Under the pieces are notes generated by a model. That model was not told the origin of the DNA. It did no database searches and was given only the letters and a program-made list of their open reading frames with translations. The position numbers were made by a program, and so were the translations under genes. A DNA stretch of 64,000 nucleotides, from NCBI RefSeq assembly GCF_019880635.1, contig NZ_JAINVX010000005.1:310001-374000 (forward strand), in the 5' to 3' direction. Positions 9,396-18,193 of this stretch are shown one piece after another (the first letter of the stretch is position 1; every line of letters begins with the position of its first letter). The stretch comes from Hanstruepera marina. GTDB lineage: Bacteria; Bacteroidota; Bacteroidia; Flavobacteriales; Flavobacteriaceae.

Positions 9396-9722
9396 ATGAA
9401 TCTAGAAAACGCGCAAAAAGAAGTTGATAATTGGATTAAAGAACATGGTGTTCGGTATTTTAACGAATTAACAAACATGGCTCAATTAACAGAGGAAGTT
9501 GGCGAAGTTGCACGTATTATTGCACGGCGTTATGGTGAGCAAAGTGAGAAAGAAAGCGACAAAGACAAGGATTTAGGAGAAGAATTGGCCGATGTTGTTT
9601 TTGTGGTACTGTGTTTAGCTAACCAAACCGGAATTGATTTGCAAGAAGCCTTTTCCAAAAAAATGCTCAAGAAAACCAAGCGCGATCATGACCGTCATCA
9701 AAACAACACCAAGTTGAAATAG
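9396..9722 (+). CDS. MazG-like nucleotide pyrophosphohydrolase
   Basis: Small all-alpha NTP pyrophosphohydrolase of 108 residues, the single-domain MazG/MazG-like type. The metal-binding signature is visible as QLTEEVGEV followed by GEELADVVFV, that is EExxE and ExxD. Members hydrolyse non-canonical or excess nucleoside triphosphates to monophosphate and pyrophosphate; the exact substrate here is unknown. The gene is packed one base after the DUF3857 gene and five bases before aroA. Confidence 0.85.
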   Translation: MNLENAQKEVDNWIKEHGVRYFNELTNMAQLTEEVGEVARIIARRYGEQSEKESDKDKDLGEELADVVFVVLCLANQTGIDLQEAFSKKMLKKTKRDHDRHQNNTKLK

Positions 9723-9727
9723 TTATC

Positions 9728-10963
9728 ATGACTATAAAGCTTCAAAAATCGGTACTATCAAATATTGATACTACAATTGCAATAACGGGTTCTAAAAGTG
9801 AATCTAATAGATTGTTGTTGCTTCAGGCTTTATTACCAAATCTGAAAATTAATAATCTATCAAATTCAGATGATTCCAAGGTCATGCAAAAGGCTCTAGG
9901 TGTTAAAAACCCTAAAGAGGTTGATGTGCATCATGCAGGCACAGCCATGCGTTTTTTAACTGCATACTTTTCAACGCAGCAAGGGCAAGAGGTTGTTCTA
10001 ACTGGTTCTTCAAGAATGAAAGAACGCCCAATAAAGATATTGGTTGATGCCTTAGTTCAATTAGGCGCAGATATTTCTTATTTAGAAAACATTGGCTTTC
10101 CACCTTTAAGAATTAATGGTAAGGCATTAACAAAACGTCAAGTAAACCTCCAGGCCAATGTGAGTAGTCAGTACATTTCGGCATTATTGCTAATAGGATC
10201 ACAACTAAAAAACGGTATTGAGCTGACTTTAGAAGGTAAAATAACATCAGTCCCATACATAAAAATGACATTGAGCTTACTTGACCAATTGGGAATTGAA
10301 ACCTTATTTTCAAACAATACAATAATTGTTAAACCAAAATCAAAAATTGAGGATACATTAATTACTGTAGAAAGCGATTGGTCATCAGCATCATACTATT
10401 TCAGCTTAATAGCTTTAAGTGAGATTAACACTCAAGTTACGTTGACATCCTATAGGCAAAATAGTCTTCAAGGTGATTCTCGACTAACAAAAATATATGA
10501 ACACTTTGGAGTGGTTTCTAACATCAAAAACAACAAACTCGTTCTTCGTAAGGTTGCGAATATTGATAATACATCGCGAATTGTATTGGATTTGTCTGAC
10601 GCACCAGACATAGCACAAACCATTGCTGTAACATGTTTTGGTTTAGGTTTACAATGTCAGCTTACAGGATTACACACATTAAAAATTAAAGAAACCGATA
10701 GACTATTAGCTTTAAAGGCTGAACTGGAAAAACTAGAGGCAAGGGTAGAGGTCACAGAGTCAACCTTAATGTTGCACCCTACAACTAAAGCTATAAAAAG
10801 CAATGTATTTATTAACACTTATAATGATCATAGAATGGCCATGGCTTTTGCACCTTTGGCATTAAAAACTGATATTTATATCAATGATGCAGTTGTGGTT
10901 TCAAAATCTTATCCAAGCTTTTGGGATGACATGAATACTCTTGGAATTAAAGTATCTCAATAA
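9728..10963 (+). CDS. aroA: 3-phosphoshikimate 1-carboxyvinyltransferase (EPSP synthase)
   Basis: Sixth step of the shikimate pathway, joining phosphoenolpyruvate to shikimate-3-phosphate. The 411-residue protein shows GSKSESNR near the N-terminus, HHAGTAMRF (in place of the usual LGNAGTA), KETDRLLA and YNDHRMAMAFA, all active-site motifs. The length is slightly short of the E. coli enzyme (427), as in many Bacteroidota. It complements the shikimate and prephenate genes at the left end of the window, although about 5.7 kb of unrelated genes lies between them. The next gene, queA, has its own promoter. Confidence 0.95.
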   Translation: MTIKLQKSVLSNIDTTIAITGSKSESNRLLLLQALLPNLKINNLSNSDDSKVMQKALGVKNPKEVDVHHAGTAMRFLTAYFSTQQGQEVVLTGSSRMKERPIKILVDALVQLGADISYLENIGFPPLRINGKALTKRQVNLQANVSSQYISALLLIGSQLKNGIELTLEGKITSVPYIKMTLSLLDQLGIETLFSNNTIIVKPKSKIEDTLITVESDWSSASYYFSLIALSEINTQVTLTSYRQNSLQGDSRLTKIYEHFGVVSNIKNNKLVLRKVANIDNTSRIVLDLSDAPDIAQTIAVTCFGLGLQCQLTGLHTLKIKETDRLLALKAELEKLEARVEVTESTLMLHPTTKAIKSNVFINTYNDHRMAMAFAPLALKTDIYINDAVVVSKSYPSFWDDMNTLGIKVSQ

Positions 10964-10978
10964 TAATTGCCTAAATAC

Positions 10979-11010
10979 TTGACAACCCCTACTTTCAGAT
11001 TGTATATTTG
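10979..11010 (+). promoter_or_regulatory. Bacteroidota-type promoter for queA
   Basis: A -33 TTG at 10979-10981 and a -7 box TATATTTG at 11003-11010 are separated by 21 bases, matching the TTG-N(17-23)-TAnnTTTG consensus without mismatch. It lies 41 bases before the queA ATG in the aroA-queA gap. Confidence 0.7.
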
Positions 11011-11051
11011 CAACTTTGCAAAATTAAATACAAACAAAATATAATAGGCAT

Positions 11052-12101
11052 ATGAAATTATCCCATTTTAACTTCGATCTTCCTGATGAATTATTAGCCG
11101 AGTATCCATCTGAAAATAGAGATGAATCTCGATTAATGGTTTTGAATAGAAAAGATCAAACTATTGAACACAAAATGTTTAAAGACATCATTGATTATTT
11201 TAATGAAGACGACGTGATGATTTTAAACAATACCAAAGTGTTTCCTGCAAGATTATATGGGAATAAGGAAAAGACTGGAGCAAGAATAGAGGTTTTTTTA
11301 CTTCGCGAATTAAACGAAGAACAACGTCTTTGGGATGTGTTGGTAGACCCAGCTCGTAAAATAAGAATAGGTAACAAATTATATTTTGGAGAAGAAGAAT
11401 CGTTAGTGGCAGAAGTTATCGATAACACGACCTCAAGAGGGCGAACCTTACGTTTTTTATACGACGGATCTTACAGAGATTTCAGGGCAAAACTTACAGA
11501 ACTAGGCGAAACACCGCTTCCAAAGTATATTAAAAGAGATGTACAGCCAGAAGATGAAGAACGCTACCAAACCATTTTTGCGAAAAACGAAGGAGCAGTT
11601 GCTGCACCAACAGCTGGATTGCACTTTTCTAAACATTTATTAAAACGTTTGGAAATCAAGGGTGTAAATTTTGCTGAAGTTACTTTACATGTTGGTTTAG
11701 GTACATTTAATCCAGTTGAGGTTGAAGATCTTTCAAAACACAAAATGGATAGTGAAGAGATTATTATCGATTCTAAAGCAGTTAATACAATTAATACAGC
11801 AATAAAAAATAAAAAGAGAGTGTGTGCAGTAGGTACAACAGCCATGCGCTCAATCGAAAGTTCTGTGTCGTCTAGTGGGACATTAAATGAATTCAATGGT
11901 TGGTCAAATAAGTTTATTTTTCCACCTTATGATTTCAGTATCGCTAATTGTATGATTACCAATTTCCATATGCCAAAATCTACTTTATTAATGATGGCTT
12001 CTGCGTTTGCAGGTCACGATTTCATTAAAAAGGCTTATGAAGAGGCTGTAAAAGAAAAGTATAAATTTTATAGTTATGGTGATGCCATGCTAATTTTATA
12101 A
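11052..12101 (+). CDS. queA: S-adenosylmethionine:tRNA ribosyltransferase-isomerase
   Basis: Transfers and isomerises the ribosyl group of SAM onto preQ1-modified tRNA, giving epoxyqueuosine in queuosine synthesis. The 349-residue protein begins with [19 protein letters not shown] and shows the family motifs [31 protein letters not shown] and TTAMRSIES. The length is normal. It is preceded by a consensus promoter and followed by a terminator, so it appears to be a single-gene unit. Confidence 0.96.
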   Translation: MKLSHFNFDLPDELLAEYPSENRDESRLMVLNRKDQTIEHKMFKDIIDYFNEDDVMILNNTKVFPARLYGNKEKTGARIEVFLLRELNEEQRLWDVLVDPARKIRIGNKLYFGEEESLVAEVIDNTTSRGRTLRFLYDGSYRDFRAKLTELGETPLPKYIKRDVQPEDEERYQTIFAKNEGAVAAPTAGLHFSKHLLKRLEIKGVNFAEVTLHVGLGTFNPVEVEDLSKHKMDSEEIIIDSKAVNTINTAIKNKKRVCAVGTTAMRSIESSVSSSGTLNEFNGWSNKFIFPPYDFSIANCMITNFHMPKSTLLMMASAFAGHDFIKKAYEEAVKEKYKFYSYGDAMLIL

Positions 12102-12109
12102 ACAAAGAG

Positions 12110-12135
12110 AGCCTTGTTAATCAAGGCTTTTTTTT
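12110..12135 (+). terminator. Rho-independent terminator after queA
   Basis: Stem AGCCTTG (12110-12116) / CAAGGCT (12122-12128) with a five-base loop, then an eight-base T run. It begins nine bases after the queA stop. Confidence 0.85.
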
Positions 12136-12162
12136 GCTGTACGTTTAACTCGTTGTACAATT

Positions 12163-13200
12163 ATGAATACCAAAAAAGACATTCGGGCACTATCTAAAGA
12201 AGAACTTCGAGATTTTTTCGTGAAAGAAGGAGATAAAGCTTTTCGCGGAAATCAAGTTTACGAATGGCTATGGGTGAAATCGGCTCACAGTTTTGACGAT
12301 ATGACCAATATATCCAAAGAAACGCGAGCTATGCTTGAAGAAAATTTTGTTATTAACCACATTAAGGTAGATGCCATGCAGAAAAGTTCTGATGGCACCA
12401 TAAAAAATGCCGTAAAATTACATGACGGATTAATTGTTGAATCTGTATTGATTCCAGCAAAAAATAGAACAACAGCCTGTGTGTCTAGCCAAGTAGGCTG
12501 TAGTTTAGACTGTAGGTTTTGTGCAACTGCACGATTAAAGCGTATGCGTAACTTAAATCCAGATGAGATTTACGATCAAGTAGTGGCAATTGATAAGGAA
12601 AGTCGTTTGTACCACAACAGACCTTTGAGCAATATTGTATTTATGGGAATGGGAGAACCACTCATGAATTATAATAATGTTTTAAAGGCTATTGATAAAA
12701 TTACTTCAGAAGAAGGCTTGGGAATGTCACCAAAGCGAATTGTAGTATCTACTTCAGGTGTGCCTAAAATGATAAAAAAAATGGCAGATGATGGTGTTAA
12801 ATTTAAATTGGCCGTGTCCTTACATTCTGCCATAGATGAGGTTAGAACTTCTATCATGCCGTTTAATGCTACCTTTCCTTTAGCTGATTTACGTGAAGCT
12901 TTACAATACTGGTACTTAAAAACGAAAAACAGAATTACTTACGAATATGTAGTTTGGAAGGATATCAATGATAAGCAAAAGGATATTGATGCCCTGGTAG
13001 AATTTTGCAAGTTTGCACCAAGTAAGGTTAATTTAATAGAGTATAATCCAATAGATGACGGCGAATTTCAGCAGGCTAGTAATCAGGCAATTGATAAGTA
13101 TGTCAGTCAGCTTGAAAAAAATAATATTACAGTTACTGTTAGGCGCTCAAGAGGTAAGGATATCGACGCTGCTTGTGGCCAATTGGCCAATAAAAGTTAG
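12163..13200 (+). CDS. rlmN: Dual-specificity 23S rRNA/tRNA (adenine-C2) methyltransferase
   Basis: Radical SAM enzyme that methylates C2 of A2503 in 23S rRNA and A37 in some tRNAs. The 345-residue protein carries the 4Fe-4S motif CSLDCRFC (C113, C117, C120) in the context TACVSSQVGC. The methyl-carrying cysteine is C338 in DAACGQL near the C-terminus. Also present are GMGEPLMNY and VSTSGVP, normal for the family. It starts 28 bases after the queA terminator. Confidence 0.96.
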   Translation: MNTKKDIRALSKEELRDFFVKEGDKAFRGNQVYEWLWVKSAHSFDDMTNISKETRAMLEENFVINHIKVDAMQKSSDGTIKNAVKLHDGLIVESVLIPAKNRTTACVSSQVGCSLDCRFCATARLKRMRNLNPDEIYDQVVAIDKESRLYHNRPLSNIVFMGMGEPLMNYNNVLKAIDKITSEEGLGMSPKRIVVSTSGVPKMIKKMADDGVKFKLAVSLHSAIDEVRTSIMPFNATFPLADLREALQYWYLKTKNRITYEYVVWKDINDKQKDIDALVEFCKFAPSKVNLIEYNPIDDGEFQQASNQAIDKYVSQLEKNNITVTVRRSRGKDIDAACGQLANKS

Positions 13201-13251
13201 TGGATGGCTTTTTTCCAATATTTCAGAATAGTTTTTCACGTGCATTTTCAG

Positions 13252-13259
13252 TAAGTTTG
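13252..13259 (+). promoter_or_regulatory. Candidate -7 box for the polyprenyl synthase gene
   Basis: TAAGTTTG matches the TAnnTTTG box exactly and lies 25 bases before the TTG start at 13285. No clear TTG -33 element is at the right distance, so the call is moderate. A start site just after it would agree with initiation at TTG 13285. Confidence 0.45.
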
Positions 13260-13284
13260 TTACCCTTCAATTATAGATTGGTAT

Positions 13285-14262
13285 TTGAAAATTGTAGAGC
13301 AAATAAAACACCCTATTGCCTTTGAAATGGAACTTTTCGAGCAAAAGTTTCAGTTGTCAATGTCTTCCAAAGTTGCACTCTTAAATCGTATTACCCATTA
13401 TATTGTAAACAGAAAAGGAAAGCAAATGCGGCCTATGTTTGTTTTCTTGGTAGCCAAAATGGTGGCAAATGGTGAAGTAAACGAACGTACTTATCGAGGG
13501 GCATCTGTTATAGAGTTAATTCATACAGCTACATTAGTACACGACGATGTAGTAGATGATAGTAATAGGCGTCGTGGCTTCTTCTCAATTAATGCCTTAT
13601 GGAAAAATAAAATAGCCGTTTTGGTTGGTGATTATTTGCTTTCTAAAGGGTTGCTTTTATCAATAGACAATAATGATTTCGATTTATTAAAAATCATTTC
13701 AATTGCGGTACGGGAAATGAGTGAGGGTGAGTTACTTCAAATTGAAAAAGCAAGAAAACTGGATATCACCGAAGCCGTTTATTATGAAATTATTAGACAA
13801 AAAACGGCAACATTAATCGCTGCCTGTTGTAGTTTGGGAGCAGCTTCTGTAAAACCAGATTCTAGCGATGTGGAGCGTATGAGGAAATTTGGGGAGCTGA
13901 TAGGCATGGCTTTTCAAATAAAAGATGACTTGTTTGATTACGGTGAAGATAAAATAGGTAAGCCAACAGGTATTGATATTAAAGAACAGAAAATGACCTT
14001 GCCATTAATTCATGTTCTAAACAATGCATCAAAGAAGGACAAAAGCTGGTTAATAAACTCAATAAAGAATTACAATAAGGATAAAACCAGAGTAAAAGAA
14101 GTTATAGCTTATGTAAAGGCCAATAACGGATTAGATTATGCTATTGAAAAAATGAAAGATTTTCAAAAACAAGCATTGGCTATTTTAGAAACGTATCCAG
14201 AATCAACTTACCGCTCGTCTTTAGAACTTATGGTTAATTATGTGATTGACCGAAAAAAATAA
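13285..14262 (+). CDS. Polyprenyl diphosphate synthase (trans-isoprenyl)
   Basis: Elongates allylic diphosphates with isopentenyl diphosphate to the long-chain side chain of menaquinone. The 325-residue protein carries the first aspartate-rich motif DDVVD (87-91, followed by RRR) and the second DDLFDYGEDKIGKPTG. Two residues between the aspartate pairs of the first motif are typical of long-chain synthases (IspB-like). The start is TTG; the residues it adds (MKIVEQIKHPIAFEME) resemble the family N-terminus, and the first in-frame ATG would remove them. Exact chain length cannot be read from the sequence. Confidence 0.9.
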   Translation: MKIVEQIKHPIAFEMELFEQKFQLSMSSKVALLNRITHYIVNRKGKQMRPMFVFLVAKMVANGEVNERTYRGASVIELIHTATLVHDDVVDDSNRRRGFFSINALWKNKIAVLVGDYLLSKGLLLSIDNNDFDLLKIISIAVREMSEGELLQIEKARKLDITEAVYYEIIRQKTATLIAACCSLGAASVKPDSSDVERMRKFGELIGMAFQIKDDLFDYGEDKIGKPTGIDIKEQKMTLPLIHVLNNASKKDKSWLINSIKNYNKDKTRVKEVIAYVKANNGLDYAIEKMKDFQKQALAILETYPESTYRSSLELMVNYVIDRKK

Positions 14263-14265
14263 TGC

Positions 14266-15549
14266 TTACAACCCTAGGTCTGTTATAGCAGAATCATCTA
14301 GGTTGTAGTTATAACATCTCCAAAACGAGGTTCCATCATCACCAGAATATTTCCATGCAATTTCACCTAAAGGAGATACTTCCCAAAAGCCAAAGTCGCC
14401 TTCGCAAATTAGAGTATTACCATTCTGTAGTCTAACGGCACCAGAAATTCTACCATAGAATAAATCATCATCTGTAAAACTCCAAACCACTGTTGGTTCA
14501 TTATTAACGTTTGGTGTTAACTCAAGTGCAGATGGCATTTCAAATTCATAAACAGTAGACTGTTCAATATGGCTTCCGTTCATATAAATTAAAACATTAC
14601 CATTACCAGGCACATTGTTTTCAAGTATGTTGGCAAAATGATTGTTGTAGAATAATCGTTCACCTACATTGTTGTAGGTTTCAGGGTTACCAAACCTATA
14701 TAACAGATTTCCGCCTTTGTTATAGTTTCCACCTTCTGAGGTAGCTGCTTGAGCAGTAGTAGTGCTATGGTCTATTACCCAAACTTCACTGTAATAATTC
14801 ACACTTATATAAATAACATTGTTTAATGGGTCGTGGTCAATACCATTAGCGTGCATGATATCGCCATTATCAATAATGTTATAATTAATATTAATTAGGT
14901 TGGGATTGTTTGTTAGGTTTCCAAAATTAGGTAATGCAGGAAACTGATCTTGAATAATATGATCAAAACTATGCCATTCCCAAACAATCTGATTGGAAGT
15001 AGGGTTTACTTCAATAAGGGTTTCAGTAAAAATATCATGATCAGTATCTACACCAGTAGCGATAGCTTCATTCATTGGGATTCTTTCCCAAACTAAAAAC
15101 ATAACATTTCCGTTAGGTAATAACTCTACATCATGATGGGCAATATAATTTTCTGAAGCATATTCATATTCCCAATCAACAGTACCATCTATATTTAAAA
15201 TTTTAACAATACCACCACCTCCGCCAAAAGTAAAGATAGGGTCATCTACTTTAAACATTCCGATTAGCCTTCCATCTGGTAATATTTCCAAGTCGTTACC
15301 TAACCTAGTGTCTAATTCCCATTCATAGACTTTAAATCCAGCCTTATTTAATAAATACGATTTTGTCCCTCCATTTTCAATGGCAAATACATAGCTGTTT
15401 TCAACCAAATTAGAGTTGTAAACTTCTACATTTGGTGATAATTCAATAGGGTCTGGTTGATTATTTATTGAAAAGTCATCATCATTATTGCAACCTGTAA
15501 AAAATAAAGTTAAAATCAGTATTAAAAATGGTAATTTAGAGTAGGTCAT
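14266..15549 (-). CDS. Arylsulfotransferase-family (ASST) lipoprotein
   Basis: A 427-residue surface or periplasmic lipoprotein with lipobox FFTGC (C20), followed by NNDDD, an acidic stretch like the lipoprotein export signals of Bacteroidota. The rest is a beta-propeller of the ASST type, with repeated WEYEY, VWEWHSFDH and IAWKYSG strand motifs and a HANGIDHD segment containing candidate catalytic histidines. Known ASST enzymes move sulfate between phenolic compounds, but many family members are uncharacterised, so the activity is an inference. Two sulfatases occur about 12 kb away. It converges with the polyprenyl synthase gene with only three bases between stops. Confidence 0.75.
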   Translation of the reverse strand: MTYSKLPFLILILTLFFTGCNNDDDFSINNQPDPIELSPNVEVYNSNLVENSYVFAIENGGTKSYLLNKAGFKVYEWELDTRLGNDLEILPDGRLIGMFKVDDPIFTFGGGGGIVKILNIDGTVDWEYEYASENYIAHHDVELLPNGNVMFLVWERIPMNEAIATGVDTDHDIFTETLIEVNPTSNQIVWEWHSFDHIIQDQFPALPNFGNLTNNPNLININYNIIDNGDIMHANGIDHDPLNNVIYISVNYYSEVWVIDHSTTTAQAATSEGGNYNKGGNLLYRFGNPETYNNVGERLFYNNHFANILENNVPGNGNVLIYMNGSHIEQSTVYEFEMPSALELTPNVNNEPTVVWSFTDDDLFYGRISGAVRLQNGNTLICEGDFGFWEVSPLGEIAWKYSGDDGTSFWRCYNYNLDDSAITDLGL

Positions 15550-15635
15550 TAGGAAATGATTTTGTTAAGTGGTAAAACTACTAATTATTAATGTATATAT
15601 TAAATACATAATTTTTTATAAAATTATAAATGTCA

Positions 15636-15668
15636 GGCAACCATTTGTATTTTTTTTGCGTCTTTATA
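15636..15668 (+). promoter_or_regulatory. Candidate ECF-type promoter of the sigma factor operon
   Basis: GGCAACC at 15636-15642 and GCGTCT at 15658-15663, then TTATA, are 15 bases apart and 14 bases before the ATG. This resembles ECF-recognised promoters (AAC core at -35, CGTC core at -10) and not the housekeeping TAnnTTTG type. Autoregulation by the gene it precedes is inferred. Confidence 0.55.
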
Positions 15669-15681
15669 AATAGAAGATATA

Positions 15682-16254
15682 ATGAAAGCTATTTTGAAGG
15701 TTATTCAACTTTATAATAACACTAACCTAATTGGCAAAGCCAAGAAGAATAATCGTGAAGCGCAACATGTACTTTATGAGGAGTATTCGCCTAAAATGTT
15801 AAGTGTGTGCAGATATTATATAAAGGATATTCAACATGCCGAAGAGGTTATGCTAAATGGATTTTTTAAAGCCTTTACCAACATAAAGCAGTTTGAAGAC
15901 AAAGGAAGTTTTGAAGGCTGGCTTCGTAAAATAATGGTTAGGGAGGCTATTTCGTTTTTAAGGCAACAAAAAAAAATTGAGTTCAGTTTAGAAGACACAA
16001 ATTATGCAGTAGAGTATCAAAATGATATTTATGACAAAATAAATGTAGCCGAAATACAGGAACTGATAGATACATTGCCAGAAGGCTATAGAGTAGTATT
16101 TGTTATGTATGCCATTGAAGGCTATAAGCATCAGGAAATAGCAAAGATGTTGGAAATAAGCGAAGGCACATCAAAATCACAGCTGTCAAAAGCTCGAAAA
16201 TTGCTTCAGAAAAAATTAAAGGAATTAAATAGTAAGAATTATGGCACCAGTTAA
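15682..16254 (+). CDS. ECF-family RNA polymerase sigma factor
   Basis: Sigma-70 family factor of the extracytoplasmic-function class, 190 residues with only regions 2 and 4. Region 2 covers about residues 30-100 (YEEYSPKMLSVCRYY to GWLRKIMVREAISFLR), and region 4 covers about 130-180 (LPEGYRVVFVMYAIEGYKHQEIA with the HTH EISEGTSKSQLSKAR). It overlaps the next gene by 14 bases, the usual sigma/anti-sigma coupling. An ECF-like promoter lies upstream. The regulon is unknown; the operon's beta-barrel protein is a likely target. Confidence 0.93.
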   Translation: MKAILKVIQLYNNTNLIGKAKKNNREAQHVLYEEYSPKMLSVCRYYIKDIQHAEEVMLNGFFKAFTNIKQFEDKGSFEGWLRKIMVREAISFLRQQKKIEFSLEDTNYAVEYQNDIYDKINVAEIQELIDTLPEGYRVVFVMYAIEGYKHQEIAKMLEISEGTSKSQLSKARKLLQKKLKELNSKNYGTS

Positions 16255-17023
16255 ATTTGAAGAACATATAAAAGATAAGTTAGAGCAACGTGCTATAAAA
16301 CCTAGGGAAACAGCATGGAATAAATTGGCCGAAAGGTTAGATGCTAATGACCAAAAATTATCTCATGCCAAGTTTTGGTTGATTGGAATAGCTGCAAGTA
16401 TTGTAATTGTACTGGTGGTTTCCAATATCTTTTTTAACAATAATGAAGTTTCTAATGGAACCAATACCATTAAAGTGGTAAACAGTAATGAAACAGGTAG
16501 CGAAGTTAAAGAACAACCAAATAGTAGCGAGACTTTTACAACCGATGAGGTTTCTGATGATGAAACCGAAAAAGATAAGATAGAGAAGGACAACAAAATT
16601 CAACCAAACTTTATACAACAACAAAAAGTTGCAACTGTTAAAAAGAAAAACCAGCCAAGAAATACGAGTTCTAAAAACGTTAAGATTGAAAGAATGGCAT
16701 CTAATAAAGTTAATGATAAAGAAGAAGGTATAAACAAATTAAATATTGAAAGCGCAGAAAAAATAAGCACACTTGCTATCACGGATTTAGTTCCTGATAA
16801 TACGAAAAACATTGATAATGAAATAGATAGTTTATTATCCAAAGCCCAAAAGGATGTGTATTCGAAAACAGCTGATAACAAAGAGGAATTAAAAATAAGT
16901 CCGCAAGGATTATTAGAAGAAATTGAATTCGATTTGGACCAATCCTTTCGAGATAAAGTGTTTCAAAAATTAAAATCAAGTTATAAAAAAGTGTCTACTG
17001 CAGTGGCACACAGAAACGATTAA
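16241..17023 (+). CDS. Single-pass membrane protein, candidate anti-sigma factor
   Basis: The 260-residue protein has a cytoplasmic N-terminus of about 44 residues (FEEHIKDKLEQRAIKPRETAWNKLAERL), one membrane segment (about 45-65), and a long Lys/Asn/Glu-rich extracytoplasmic part. No zinc-binding anti-sigma motif (HxxxCxxC) is present. The short cytoplasmic helix, the membrane anchor and the 14-base overlap with the sigma gene support an anti-sigma role, but this is inferred from layout. The C-terminus (SFRDKVFQKLKSSYKKVSTAVAHRN) is basic and could be a periplasmic docking element. Confidence 0.65.
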   Translation: MAPVKFEEHIKDKLEQRAIKPRETAWNKLAERLDANDQKLSHAKFWLIGIAASIVIVLVVSNIFFNNNEVSNGTNTIKVVNSNETGSEVKEQPNSSETFTTDEVSDDETEKDKIEKDNKIQPNFIQQQKVATVKKKNQPRNTSSKNVKIERMASNKVNDKEEGINKLNIESAEKISTLAITDLVPDNTKNIDNEIDSLLSKAQKDVYSKTADNKEELKISPQGLLEEIEFDLDQSFRDKVFQKLKSSYKKVSTAVAHRND

Positions 17024-17051
17024 ATAATCATCAATTAAAAATCAAACAGTT

Positions 17052-18131
17052 ATGCAAATTATTACTAAACACTTACTATGTTTCATGCTTTTATGCGTTG
17101 TGCAATTTAGTTTTGCACAAGAAGACAATTCAGAAAAGATTGAAGCTTTAAAGACACAAAAAGAAGTTGTTAAAGAAGAAGAAAAAGCACGGCTTAAAGA
17201 AGAGGTTGAAGCCATAAATAAGAGACTTGATGACGGTGAGATTTCTTTAGAAGAAGCCGCAAGACTTAAAAATGAACAAGCTGAAAAGCATGCTTTAAAC
17301 ATTGAAAACCGCTTGGCAATTATTGACAACCGCATTGCGTTATTGGAGCGTAATGAGTATGTTGATTACGATACTGGTGCCAACCTTGAAGGCTTTAAAA
17401 TTGAAATTGGAAAAAATGAAGAGTCAGATGAGTACGATATGGGCAGTTTTTATATTGGCCCAGATCATAAGAGACGACCACGTAAATACGATAGACGCAC
17501 TACAAGCGATTTAGTTTTCGCCATTGGCTTCAACAACGCTATTATTGAAGGCCAATCGTTAAGCGACTCACCATACAAAATTGGAGGTTCTGGTTTTGTG
17601 GAGTTAGGTTGGGCTTGGAAAACACGTGTGTTTAAAAACTCAAATGCGTTAAGGTTTAAATATGGTGTGTCTTTTCAATGGAATAAATTAGATATTAAGG
17701 ACAATCTTTATTTTGTAGAAGATGATGATGGCAATGTCTCTTTAGAAGAGTTTCGGGTTAACGTCAATAAATCGAAATTCAGAACAACCAATTTGGTAAT
17801 TCCTATTCATTTTGAATTTGGCCCATCTAAAAAAATTGAGCGCGAGGATTACTTTAGGTATTCGACTTACAGAAAATTTAAAGTAGGATTAGGAGGTTAT
17901 GCAGGATTAAATTTACAATCTCAGCAAAAACTAAAATACTCTGAAAATGGTAATAAGGAGAAGGATAAGTTTAGAGATTATAACACCAATGCTTTTGTTT
18001 ATGGGTTAAGTGGCTATTTGGCTTGGGGCGGAATTGGTATCTATTGTAAATATGATTTACAGCCTATATTTAATAATCAAGCAATAGACCAAAATAACAT
18101 ATCATTAGGTATTCGTTTTGATATGGATTAG
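17052..18131 (+). CDS. Outer-membrane beta-barrel protein with coiled-coil N-terminus
   Basis: The 359-residue protein has a signal peptide (ending at SFAQ, about residue 23). A strongly charged coiled-coil region follows to about residue 98, rich in EKxKLKEEVEAINKRL-like heptads. The rest is aromatic beta-strands ending in ISLGIRFDMD, as in small outer-membrane barrels of Bacteroidota. No enzyme motif is visible. It starts 28 bases after the anti-sigma candidate and is probably the output or sensor of that sigma system. Confidence 0.7.
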   Translation: MQIITKHLLCFMLLCVVQFSFAQEDNSEKIEALKTQKEVVKEEEKARLKEEVEAINKRLDDGEISLEEAARLKNEQAEKHALNIENRLAIIDNRIALLERNEYVDYDTGANLEGFKIEIGKNEESDEYDMGSFYIGPDHKRRPRKYDRRTTSDLVFAIGFNNAIIEGQSLSDSPYKIGGSGFVELGWAWKTRVFKNSNALRFKYGVSFQWNKLDIKDNLYFVEDDDGNVSLEEFRVNVNKSKFRTTNLVIPIHFEFGPSKKIEREDYFRYSTYRKFKVGLGGYAGLNLQSQQKLKYSENGNKEKDKFRDYNTNAFVYGLSGYLAWGGIGIYCKYDLQPIFNNQAIDQNNISLGIRFDMD

Positions 18132-18157
18132 TGTTAATTACATTGAATTAGTAAGAA

Positions 18158-18187
18158 AAAAGGCTTCAATAAATTGAAGCCTTTTTT
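18158..18187. terminator. Bidirectional terminator between convergent genes
   Basis: Stem AGGCTTCAAT (18161-18170) / ATTGAAGCCT (18173-18182) flanked by an A run on the left and a T run on the right. It can serve the beta-barrel gene on + and the CocE-family gene on -, which converge here. Confidence 0.85.
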
Positions 18188-18193
18188 CAATTG

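Noticed and set aside
16358-16979. Several minus-strand open frames antisense to the anti-sigma candidate
   Set aside because: They overlap each other and the Lys/Asn/Glu-rich coding region on the plus strand; none has a signal or a homologous look.
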